Positions 1-7,021 of a DNA stretch of 56,226 nucleotides are shown in pieces (within the stretch, counting starts at the first letter, position 1; the number at the start of each line of letters is the position of its first letter). The notes under the pieces were generated by a model. That model searched no databases. It was not told the DNA's origin and saw only the letters and a list, made by a program, of their open reading frames with translations. The DNA lies in contig NZ_SMRP01000040.1 of the NCBI RefSeq assembly GCF_004353915.1, positions 1 through 56,226 on the forward strand, read 5' to 3'. The position numbers and the translations under genes are program-made. The stretch comes from Paraburkholderia silviterrae (GTDB lineage: Bacteria; Pseudomonadota; Gammaproteobacteria; Burkholderiales; Burkholderiaceae).

Positions 1-390
1 CCGCGCGCGCCGGCCCGCGCACCGGCGCCGCGGCCCAGCGCGCCCGCCGTGGCGCCGGCGTCCGAACCCACCGAAGTGCCGCCGACGAGCGGCGTCGCGC
101 AAGCAGGCGCGGCTTCGGGCGCTGCCGTGCCGCCTGAGATCCAGCGCATGTTCGGCGAGCCGCCGGTGATCGGCGCTTCGGGTGCCTCCGGCGCGGCGGC
201 GGGGCAGCCGCCGCATCAGGAGCAGGCGCCCCAGCCGGCGCCTTATCCGCCGCAGGAACCGTCGCTCGCGCCAACGCCCACGCCCGATGACTCCAATTCG
301 GATAACGGCGCGGGCAACGGCAACGGCGCGCAATACACGCCGCCAACGCCGTCGCCCACGCCTGCGGCCACGCAGCCGCAGGGCAACTGA
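1..390 (+). CDS. C-terminal part of a Pro/Ala-rich protein (5' end outside window)
   Basis: The reading frame is open from the first base to the TGA at 388-390, so the start lies upstream of the window; a GTG at 49 is possible but has no reason to be preferred. The visible 129 residues are low-complexity, dominated by Pro, Ala, Gln and Gly, with a short Asn/Asp/Gly patch near the end, and contain no recognisable domain or membrane segment. Such tails are common in cell-envelope or secreted proteins of this group, but nothing here identifies the family. It converges with the HypC-like gene, leaving only 16 bp between the stop codons. Confidence 0.6.
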   Translation, partial: PRAPARAPAPRPSAPAVAPASEPTEVPPTSGVAQAGAASGAAVPPEIQRMFGEPPVIGASGASGAAAGQPPHQEQAPQPAPYPPQEPSLAPTPTPDDSNSDNGAGNGNGAQYTPPTPSPTPAATQPQGN

Positions 391-406
391 CCCGGCGCGT
401 GGCGGC

Positions 407-826
407 CTAGCGGTTCTGGAATGGGCGCGCGCTGCCGCGCCCATTCACGAGCGTCAGATAGTGCGCGAGACCCGGCGACGCGTGCGCGCCGTCGAGCTCG
501 CCGCTGGCGATGGCTTCGAGCGCATCGAGCGCCGCGTCGATGTCGCGGGCGCGTTCGGCGTCGATGACCGTACGCGCCGCGCCGCGGAACGCCAGCACCC
601 AGGCGCCGGCCGGCAGCGGGCCGGTGCGCGCGAGATCGATCGCGCAGGCGCCGTGACGCGTCACGGCCTGGGCGGCCAGGCCCTCCGCGCAGACGATTCG
701 GGCGGGCACGCCCACCAGCATCGGCCGTTCGGATTTTGCGGGTTGCGGCATGCGCGCGTCCGGCCACGAGCGCGGGTGCATGCCGGCGGCTGCGGGGAGG
801 GCGGACGGGCGGATGAATCGGGTCAT
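407..826 (-). CDS. HypC/HupF-like protein lacking the N-terminal cysteine
   Basis: The 139-residue product carries a HypC-like core from about residue 36 to 105: MLVGVPARIV, a central strand region, PLPAGAWVLAF, then a helix rich in Asp, Ala and Leu. This matches the layout of HypC/HybG/HupF chaperones, which deliver the Fe(CN)2CO unit for [NiFe] hydrogenase assembly. The family's essential Met-Cys start is replaced by Met36-Leu37, and there is a 35-residue N-terminal extension with no processing signal I recognise. The ATG at 826 has a GAGGAG ribosome site just upstream. No hydrogenase or other hyp gene is in the window, so a hydrogenase role is doubtful. The family call is by pattern and is moderately sure. 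Confidence 0.6.
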   Translation of the reverse strand: MTRFIRPSALPAAAGMHPRSWPDARMPQPAKSERPMLVGVPARIVCAEGLAAQAVTRHGACAIDLARTGPLPAGAWVLAFRGAARTVIDAERARDIDAALDALEAIASGELDGAHASPGLAHYLTLVNGRGSARPFQNR

Positions 827-1231
827 GGCACTCCTCTACACCGCGAATGGGCGGCTGGTCGGGCGAGAACGACGGCGCAAGGTAGCAGCATCTCGTTGGC
901 CTGCGACTGTGCGGCAGCGGGCCGATTGATCGCGCGCAAGTGAGTATGCGCTGGGGCGGTTATCCCCAGATTTCGTGGAAAGGGCTGTGGACAACCTGTC
1001 CGCATCCGCGCCAAGGTGTTGATCCTGAAGCGAATTGTTCTCGCGGCCACGAAGCGGGCCGTTTTTTGTGCTGATATGTGTCAAGGCCAGGGCTGGTCCG
1101 CCCGCGCCTTTGACAAGAATTGACGACAGGTTAGCGAAACATCGTCTAGATTGCGCCGTTTCGGCTTTTTGGCTCACGCAGGCGATAATGCGCGGCGGGC
1201 CAGCCGGCCTGACCCATTGGAGTGAATCGAG
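827..1231. other. Intergenic region with one terminator-like hairpin
   Basis: This 405-bp stretch between the divergent HypC-like and parvulin genes has no convincing ORF. It holds the hairpin at 1044-1067 (listed separately). TTGACA at 1110-1115 could be a promoter -35 for the parvulin gene, but no good -10 lies at the right distance. Confidence 0.4.
1044..1067 (+). terminator. Small terminator-like hairpin with no gene in front of it
   Basis: CGGCC (1044-1048) pairs with GGCCG (1057-1061) around an 8-nt loop and is followed by six T (1062-1067), the form of a rightward intrinsic terminator. The stem is short. No rightward gene precedes it, so it may end an unannotated short RNA or act in the leader of the parvulin gene. 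Confidence 0.35.
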
Positions 1232-2140
1232 ATGTCCCGCATGTCCCCCCTGATCCGCACGCTGTGCGCGAGCGCCTTTGTTTCGGTTGCGTTGAACGCA
1301 GTGCTGCCTGCTCTCGCGCGCGCCCAGGATCTCCCGGCCGCCGCGTCCCAGGCCTTGCCCGCCGCCTCCAAAGACTTGCCCGCCGGGGCGGTGGCCGTGG
1401 TCAACGGCGTGCAGATTCCGCAGTCCGCGATGGACGACGCGGTGCGCACGGCGGTGAGCCGCGGCAGCGACGTCGATACGCCCCAGTTGCGCGCGGCGCT
1501 CAAGCAGCAGTTGATCATCCGCGAAGTGCTGCGGCAGCAGGCGGTGCGCGCGCATTACGACCAGCGCCCCGAGGTGGCTCAGGCGGCCGAAGACCAGAAG
1601 GTGGACGTCGAGATCCAGGCGTGGCTGCAAGACAATGTGCACGTGCCCGAGCCGACCGAGCGCCAGATCCGGGCGCGCTACAACAGCGTGAACACCGAGC
1701 TCGGCAAATACGAGTACAAGCCGCAGTTCGTCGTGCTCGCCGATCAAGCGGTGGCGAAGGACGTGATTGCGCAGGCCAAGGCCGGCAAGCCGTTCGACGC
1801 GCTCGCGCGCAAGTACAGCATCGTTCCCTCGAAGGAGAACGGCGGCGAAATGCCGTGGGTGAGCTTCAAGACGCCGGTGGTCGAGGGCAAGACGCGCGGC
1901 GTGCCGGTGGATGTTGCGCGGATGCTCGCGCAGTTGCCCGTGGGCGGGGTGGCGCCGCAGCCGGTGCAGTCGGGTCAGGCCTGGGTGGTCGTCAAGCTCG
2001 ATGACAAGCGTGCCATGAATGTGCAGTCGTACGGCGACGTGAAGGATCAGATTCGCCGCCAGATCATTGCGGAGTCCATGGATGCCGGCGCGGCCAAGCT
2101 CGTGAAGTCGCTGGTGCAGAGCGCGAAGATCGTGCAATAG
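1232..2140 (+). CDS. Periplasmic peptidyl-prolyl isomerase, parvulin/SurA-PpiC type
   Basis: The 302-residue product starts with a Sec signal peptide (hydrophobic residues about 11-28, likely cut after ALARA at residue 31). A SurA-like helical N-terminal region follows (VNGVQIPQSAMDDAV; LKQQLIIREVLRQQA), then a parvulin-like domain at about 165-260 with the typical FDALARKYS and GGEMPWVS segments. Proteins of this type isomerise prolyl bonds and chaperone outer-membrane or secreted proteins in the periplasm. The ATG at 1232 is preceded by GGAG at 1219-1222, a rather long spacing. The gene is monocistronic and ends before a strong bidirectional terminator shared with copA. EpsD-type isomerases look similar, but no exopolysaccharide genes are adjacent. 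Confidence 0.85.
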   Translation: MSRMSPLIRTLCASAFVSVALNAVLPALARAQDLPAAASQALPAASKDLPAGAVAVVNGVQIPQSAMDDAVRTAVSRGSDVDTPQLRAALKQQLIIREVLRQQAVRAHYDQRPEVAQAAEDQKVDVEIQAWLQDNVHVPEPTERQIRARYNSVNTELGKYEYKPQFVVLADQAVAKDVIAQAKAGKPFDALARKYSIVPSKENGGEMPWVSFKTPVVEGKTRGVPVDVARMLAQLPVGGVAPQPVQSGQAWVVVKLDDKRAMNVQSYGDVKDQIRRQIIAESMDAGAAKLVKSLVQSAKIVQ

Positions 2141-2203
2141 CCCATTCGCTACCGCTCGCGGGCGGGCCAGTGCTGGTACGGCAGCGCGGCCCGCGAGCCG
2201 ATG

Positions 2204-2244
2204 AAAAAAGCCGGACGGCGCGTCATGCGCCGTCCGGCTTTTTT
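2204..2244. terminator. Bidirectional intrinsic terminator between the parvulin gene and copA
   Basis: An 18-bp perfect stem, left arm 2204-2221 and right arm 2227-2244, closes a 5-nt loop. The arms begin with six A and end with six T around a GC-rich core, so the hairpin carries a U-tract in both directions. It fits two convergent genes. Confidence 0.9.
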
Positions 2245-2285
2245 CATGGTGCGTCCCCCGGAGTGTGGCCGCGACCGTGGCCGGA

Positions 2286-4970
2286 TTAACGGCGCTCGCG
2301 CCAGGTGCGCAGCAAGAGCGCGTTGGTCACCACGCTGACACTCGAAAACGCCATGGCGGCGCCCGCGAGCATGGGATTGAGCAGCCCGAAGGCGGCGAGC
2401 GGAACCCCGATCAGGTTGTAGACGAACGCCCAGAACAGGTTCTGCTGGATCTTGCGCCACGTGCGCCGCGAGATGTCGATGGCGGCGGCCACGAGCGCGG
2501 GGTCGCCGCGCATGAGCGTGATGCCGGCCGCATGCATGGCCACGTCGGTGCCCGTGGCCATGGCGATGCCGATGTCGGCGGCGGCCAGCGCGGGCGCGTC
2601 GTTGATGCCGTCGCCGGCCATCGCGACCACGGCGCCGGTGCGGATCTTGAGGTCGCGGATCGTGCGTGCCTTGTCGTCGGGCAGCACCTGCGCGTGAATC
2701 TCGTCGATGCCGAGCTGCGCCGCCACGGCGCGCGCGCTGCCCGCGTTGTCGCCGGTCACGAGCACGCTGCGGATGCCCATCGCCTTCAGGCGCGCCACGG
2801 CTTCGCGCGCGGTGGGCTTCACCGTGTCGCCGAAGGCGAGTAGCGCGAGCACCTCGTGCGTCGAATTGAGCGGCTCGCTGCGCGCGGTCTCGCCGGGTGC
2901 CTGGCCGGCTTCGCCGCCGGACGTGCTCATCAGCCAGGACACCGTGTTGCCTTCGGCTTCGAGCGCCTGCGCGCGCGCCGCGAGCGTGGGCGGCACGGCG
3001 AGTCCGAGCTCCGCGAGCCAGTGCGCGCTGCCGATCGCGAGAGGCCGCCCGTTCACCTCGGCCTGCACGCCGCGCCCGGGCACCGCGCGCGCATGCGCGG
3101 CGGTGGGCAGCGCCGCAGCGGCCACGCCTGAAGCCTGGTCTGCGAACGCTTTCACCACGGCCTTCGCGAGCGGATGGTCGCTGTGCTGCTGCACCTCGGC
3201 GGCGAGCATGAGCGCGTCGCCGCGCGCGATGCCGCCAGCCGTTTCGAACGCCGTGAGCGAGGGCTGGCCGAGCGTGAGCGTGCCGGTCTTGTCGAAGGCC
3301 ACGACGCTCACATCGTGCGCCGTTTCCAGTGCTTCGGCGTCCTTGATCAGCACGCCGTGGCGCGCGGCCACGCCGGTGCCGGCCATGATCGCGGCGGGGG
3401 TGGCGAGGCCGAGCGCGCACGGGCAGGCGATCACGAGCACCGCCACCGCGTTGAGGATCGCGGTTTCGGCGCTCGCACCCGCGAGCAGCCAGCCGCCGAG
3501 CGTGATGGCCGCGATCACGAGAATCGCGGGCACGAACACGGCGCTCACGCGGTCGACGAGACGCTGGATTGGCGCTTTCTCGGCTTGAGCGCTCTCCACG
3601 AGACGGATGATGCGCGCGAGCGTCGTTTCCGCGCCAATGGCGGTGGTGCGCACGGCCACGAGCCCTTCGCCGTTGATGGAGCCGGCGGTGACGGCGTCGT
3701 CGGGGGCCTTCGGCACGGGCAGGCTTTCGCCCGTGATGAGCGATTCGTCGACGTGGCTGCGGCCTTCGATCACGACGCCGTCGGTGGGCACGCGCTCGCC
3801 CGGCCGCACCACGACCACGGCGCCCACGCGCACCTGCGCGAGCGGCACCTCGCGCTCCGTGCCGTTTGCGCGGATGCGCGCGCGATCGGGGCGCAGCGCG
3901 TTGAGCGCGCGGATGGCGTCCGTGGTCTGGCGCTTCGCGCGCGCTTCGAGCCACTTGCCGAAGCGCACCAGCGTGATGACGACGGCCGAGGCCTCGAAGT
4001 ACAGGTGCGCGGCGTCGCCGGGGTGCGCGAGCATCGCGTAGACGCTCACGCCCCACGCCGCCGAGGTGCCGAGCGCGACCAGCAGGTCCATGTTGCCGGC
4101 ACCCGCGCGCACGGCCTTCCACGCGGCGCGATAGAAGCGCGCGCCGAAGCCGAACTGGACGATCGAGGCGAGCACGAACTGGGCCGCGGCCGGCAGCATC
4201 CAGTGCAAACCGAGCCAGTGGCCGAACATCGGCACGACGAGCGGCGTGGTTAGGACGGCGGCCGCCAGCACCGCGCGCAACTCGCGGCGTGCGGCGTCCT
4301 GCGCCGCGGCGGCGCGCGACGGGGCGGCGCCCGTTGTGCTCGTGTTCGCTGCGCCGGTTGCATCGGTTGCATCGGTTGCATCGGTCGCGCCGGTTGTTAC
4401 GTCGGCATGCACATCCTCGACGAGCGGCGTGGCCTCGTAGCCGGCCTTCTGCACGGCCGCCACAAGGCGCTCGCGCATTGCGTCATCGACGGGCGCCTCG
4501 AGCCGCACCGCGGCGTTTTCGGTGGCGAGGTTGACGGTGGCGCTCGCCACGCCCGGCACGCGCGCGAGGACTTTCTCGACACGGTTCGCGCAGGCCGCGC
4601 AGGTCATGCCGCCGATGGCGAAGCTCGCGCTCTGGTCGGCGGCGGCCGATGCACCCGCATCGGTGCTCGCATTGGCGGATGCCTCGGCGCCGGCGTCCGC
4701 AACGGGCTCGGCTTCATAGCCCGCCTTCTCGACGGCCGCCACGAGCTGGACGGTGAGCGCCTTCGCTGCATCGCCGCCGGCTTCGGCGCGGGCCTCGACG
4801 GTGGCTTTTTCCGTGGCGAGATTGACCGACGCGCGCGTCACGCCCGGCACTTTCGCGAGCGCCTTCTCGACACGCATGGCGCACGAGGCGCAGGTCATGC
4901 CGCGGATTTCGAGCTCCGCCACGCGGCGTCCGGCACGCCCGGCAATTTCGGCAACGAGGGGATCGTTCAT
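2286..4970 (-). CDS. copA: Copper-exporting P1B-type ATPase with two N-terminal metal-binding domains
   Basis: An 894-residue P-type ATPase pumping Cu(I) across the inner membrane. Two heavy-metal domains carry GMTCASC (Cys27, Cys30) and GMTCAACANR (Cys124, Cys127). The membrane metal site is CPC (Cys516-Cys518), the phosphorylation site DKTGT is at Asp560, followed by the SDHPLAKA nucleotide-domain motif and GDGINDAP near the C terminus. The linker after the second domain (about 195-205) has an Ala-Thr-Asp repeat encoded by a 9-bp DNA repeat. ATG 4970 is preferred to the in-frame TTG at 4985 because it keeps the usual short leader, though no strong ribosome site is visible. A CueR-type promoter lies just upstream. 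No chaperone copZ or regulator gene is adjacent. Confidence 0.95.
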   Translation of the reverse strand: MNDPLVAEIAGRAGRRVAELEIRGMTCASCAMRVEKALAKVPGVTRASVNLATEKATVEARAEAGGDAAKALTVQLVAAVEKAGYEAEPVADAGAEASANASTDAGASAAADQSASFAIGGMTCAACANRVEKVLARVPGVASATVNLATENAAVRLEAPVDDAMRERLVAAVQKAGYEATPLVEDVHADVTTGATDATDATDATGAANTSTTGAAPSRAAAAQDAARRELRAVLAAAVLTTPLVVPMFGHWLGLHWMLPAAAQFVLASIVQFGFGARFYRAAWKAVRAGAGNMDLLVALGTSAAWGVSVYAMLAHPGDAAHLYFEASAVVITLVRFGKWLEARAKRQTTDAIRALNALRPDRARIRANGTEREVPLAQVRVGAVVVVRPGERVPTDGVVIEGRSHVDESLITGESLPVPKAPDDAVTAGSINGEGLVAVRTTAIGAETTLARIIRLVESAQAEKAPIQRLVDRVSAVFVPAILVIAAITLGGWLLAGASAETAILNAVAVLVIACPCALGLATPAAIMAGTGVAARHGVLIKDAEALETAHDVSVVAFDKTGTLTLGQPSLTAFETAGGIARGDALMLAAEVQQHSDHPLAKAVVKAFADQASGVAAAALPTAAHARAVPGRGVQAEVNGRPLAIGSAHWLAELGLAVPPTLAARAQALEAEGNTVSWLMSTSGGEAGQAPGETARSEPLNSTHEVLALLAFGDTVKPTAREAVARLKAMGIRSVLVTGDNAGSARAVAAQLGIDEIHAQVLPDDKARTIRDLKIRTGAVVAMAGDGINDAPALAAADIGIAMATGTDVAMHAAGITLMRGDPALVAAAIDISRRTWRKIQQNLFWAFVYNLIGVPLAAFGLLNPMLAGAAMAFSSVSVVTNALLLRTWRERR
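4355..4390. repeat. 9-bp tandem repeat inside copA
   Basis: CGGTTGCAT occurs three times in a row (4355-4381), followed by a diverged fourth unit CGGTCGCGC. It encodes an Ala-Thr-Asp repeat in the linker between the second metal-binding domain and the membrane domain. The unit is a multiple of three, so slippage would change linker length without a frameshift. Confidence 0.8.
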
Positions 4971-5010
4971 GATGATGACGCGCAAGCGCGATAACTATTC
5001 GACGTTACGC

Positions 5011-5041
5011 AGTATCTACGTTCCCATCATGGGAAGGTCAA
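5011..5041 (-). promoter_or_regulatory. MerR/CueR-type copper-responsive promoter of copA
   Basis: Reading leftward: -35 TTGACC (5041-5036), a 19-bp spacer with the perfect palindrome TTCCCATNATGGGAA (5035-5021), and -10 GATACT (5016-5011). The over-long 19-bp spacer with a central dyad is the hallmark of MerR-family activated promoters. Position and target point to a CueR-like copper sensor, which must be encoded elsewhere since no merR-type gene is in the window. Confidence 0.8.
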
Positions 5042-5232
5042 GGGCGATGCCCGATGCAATGGAGAATTACGTACAGCAGACTTTTCAGGGGCTGACGCCG
5101 GCGATACGATACCACCCGGCGGCATTGGCACCATGCTGCGCGCATTGGACCACGGCCCGGGGGGGCCGCGCGCGGCGTCGGAGGCCGGTCGACGTCAACT
5201 CATGGACCGCCCGCTTCGCACATAATCTACAA

Positions 5233-6666
5233 ATGACAACAAAACGCCGAATGATTCCTTATTTCCGCGCCTGCGCCGCACTCGCAGGTGTCGCCCTCAT
5301 TGCCGGATGCGCATCGGCGCCCGAAGGCGCCGCGCCCAAGAGCAACGGCTGGGTCAAGGACGAAGTGTCCGACTCCTATGTGTTCGGCTATCCGCTCGTG
5401 CTGATGGACATCTCGCGCGAGGCCGCCACCGGCAGCGCGCCCGGCCAGGCCGCGCCGAACACGCTGCGCCACGCGCAGTCGCTGCCGCCCGTCGGCGCCT
5501 CGAGCCCGCGTGAGCCCAATCTCGACACGCTCGGCTCGTCCGGCTGGCTCGACGTGAGCCGCGAACCGGTGCTCGTCGCGCTGCCCGACTCGCACGGCCG
5601 CTATATGGATGCGCGCGCGCTCGACATGTGGACCAACGTCCTCTGGTCGACGGCCGCGAAAGGCAACCAGCGCGTAAGCGGCCTGAAATCGCAAACGATT
5701 GCGTTCGTGCCCGCCGGCTGGAAGGGCACGCTGCCCGCGCGCGCGCAGCGCGTCGACGTGAGCACGCGCTACGTCTGGTTCCTCGCGCGCATCGAGACGC
5801 GCGGCGGCGGCGATCTCGCGAGCGCCCGCCGTCTGCAGCGCGGTATCCGCGTGGCGCCGCTTTCCGCCTGGGATGCGCGCGGCCAGCGCGTTGCGCAGGC
5901 GGACCCGCAAACGGGCGCGAGCCTCGCCGGCGACCCCGTCGCGACGGGCACGCCGGCCGCGCAGATCGCGGCGCTCGACGCCAAGGGCTTCTTCGACCGC
6001 CTCGCGCTCGCGCTGGAAGACAACGCGCCGGAGCCCGGCGACGCGCACGCGCTCAAGATTCTCGGCGACATCGGCGTGCATCCCGGCGATCCGGCGCAAT
6101 TGCCGAACGGCGCGAAGGATGCCGCCGTGGTGAACGCGGGCTTCGCCGACGGCCGCACACGCGTGGCCACGCCGCCTTCGAACCTGCTGGCCGGCAACGG
6201 CTGGCTCTGGGTGGGCGACGATGCCGGCAACTACGGCGCCGACTACGCGTTGCGCGGCTACGCGGCTTATGCCTCGCCGGGCCTGCCCACCAGCCGCGAC
6301 GAAGCGCGTGCGCGCGTGGCCCAGGACAGCGACGGCCACACGCTGAACGGCGCGAACCGCTACGTGATCCATTTCAGCGCGAAAGCGCTCCCGCCGGTGC
6401 GCGGCTTCTGGTCGATCACGGCCTACACGACCGACGGCGCGATCGACGACGACGCGCCTGTGCGCGTCGCCTTCGGCGACCGCAACGGCGCGCGGCGCAA
6501 CCGCGACGGCTCGCTCGACGTGCAGGTGAGCGCGGAGCGGCCGCGCAGCGGCGCGAACTGGGTGCCGGTGCCGAAGGGCGACTTCCGCCTCGTGCTGCGC
6601 ATGTATGCGCCGAAGCCCCAGGCCACGGACGGCACGTGGCAGCCGCCGGCGGTCGAGCGGCAGTGA
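5233..6666 (+). CDS. DUF1254/DUF1214-like lipoprotein
   Basis: A 477-residue predicted lipoprotein. The ATG at 5233 gives a positively charged n-region (KRR), a hydrophobic stretch and a lipobox LIAGC, so Cys25 would be lipidated. The mature part matches proteins with an N-terminal DUF1254 region (VFGYPLVLMDISRE; DMWTNVLWSTAAKGNQ) and a C-terminal DUF1214 region (RGFWSITAYTTDGA; VPVPKGDFRLVLRMYAPK). The function of this family is not established. A start at ATG 5251 would also give a signal peptide but loses the basic residues. The frame stays open further upstream across the copA promoter, which I treat as chance. The gene is single and ends before a terminator. Confidence 0.8.
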   Translation: MTTKRRMIPYFRACAALAGVALIAGCASAPEGAAPKSNGWVKDEVSDSYVFGYPLVLMDISREAATGSAPGQAAPNTLRHAQSLPPVGASSPREPNLDTLGSSGWLDVSREPVLVALPDSHGRYMDARALDMWTNVLWSTAAKGNQRVSGLKSQTIAFVPAGWKGTLPARAQRVDVSTRYVWFLARIETRGGGDLASARRLQRGIRVAPLSAWDARGQRVAQADPQTGASLAGDPVATGTPAAQIAALDAKGFFDRLALALEDNAPEPGDAHALKILGDIGVHPGDPAQLPNGAKDAAVVNAGFADGRTRVATPPSNLLAGNGWLWVGDDAGNYGADYALRGYAAYASPGLPTSRDEARARVAQDSDGHTLNGANRYVIHFSAKALPPVRGFWSITAYTTDGAIDDDAPVRVAFGDRNGARRNRDGSLDVQVSAERPRSGANWVPVPKGDFRLVLRMYAPKPQATDGTWQPPAVERQ

Positions 6667-6705
6667 TGCGCGCGCGGGGCGGCGAGGCCGCCCTGCCGAA
6701 ACGGT

Positions 6706-6745
6706 AAAACGGCGGAGCGTCCTGGGCGCTCCGCCGTTTTTTTTT
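6706..6745 (+). terminator. Intrinsic terminator after the DUF1254-like gene
   Basis: A 14-bp stem (6706-6719 with 6727-6740) closes a 7-nt loop; the right arm runs into nine T (6737-6745). A strong rightward terminator. Confidence 0.9.
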
Positions 6746-7021
6746 GCATCGTGCGGGCGCATTTGCGTCATGCGCTGGCCGTGTCGAGTCCACTGCACGG
6801 CTCATTGCTCACCGCGTCGCGGCCATCCCCGGCCGCACCTTCTGCGCACCTTCGCGGCGGCCCCGCCCGCCGACGCAAAACCCGCACCACCCGACGTTTT
6901 ACAGCCGCGCAAGAGCGCATCGGACCTATACTTCCGCCTGTCAGGCTCATCGTCAGTCGAATAGAGCCAACTCAGTCTCACTACCGCGGCGAACTTCTCT
7001 CCGCGTCACCGGCCGTCAAGC
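6746..7021. other. Intergenic region before the DUF748 gene
   Basis: I find no gene or clear promoter in these 276 bp. The region presumably contains the DUF748 promoter. Confidence 0.4.

Noticed and set aside
836..2137. Long leftward ORF of 433 codons opposite the parvulin gene
   Set aside because: His/Arg-rich mirror of a high-GC coding strand; no domain, no ribosome site, and the opposite strand encodes a clear parvulin.
3174..4253. 359-codon rightward ORF opposite copA
   Set aside because: Antisense artefact of GC-rich third positions in a certain gene; composition is His/Arg/Gly without motifs.
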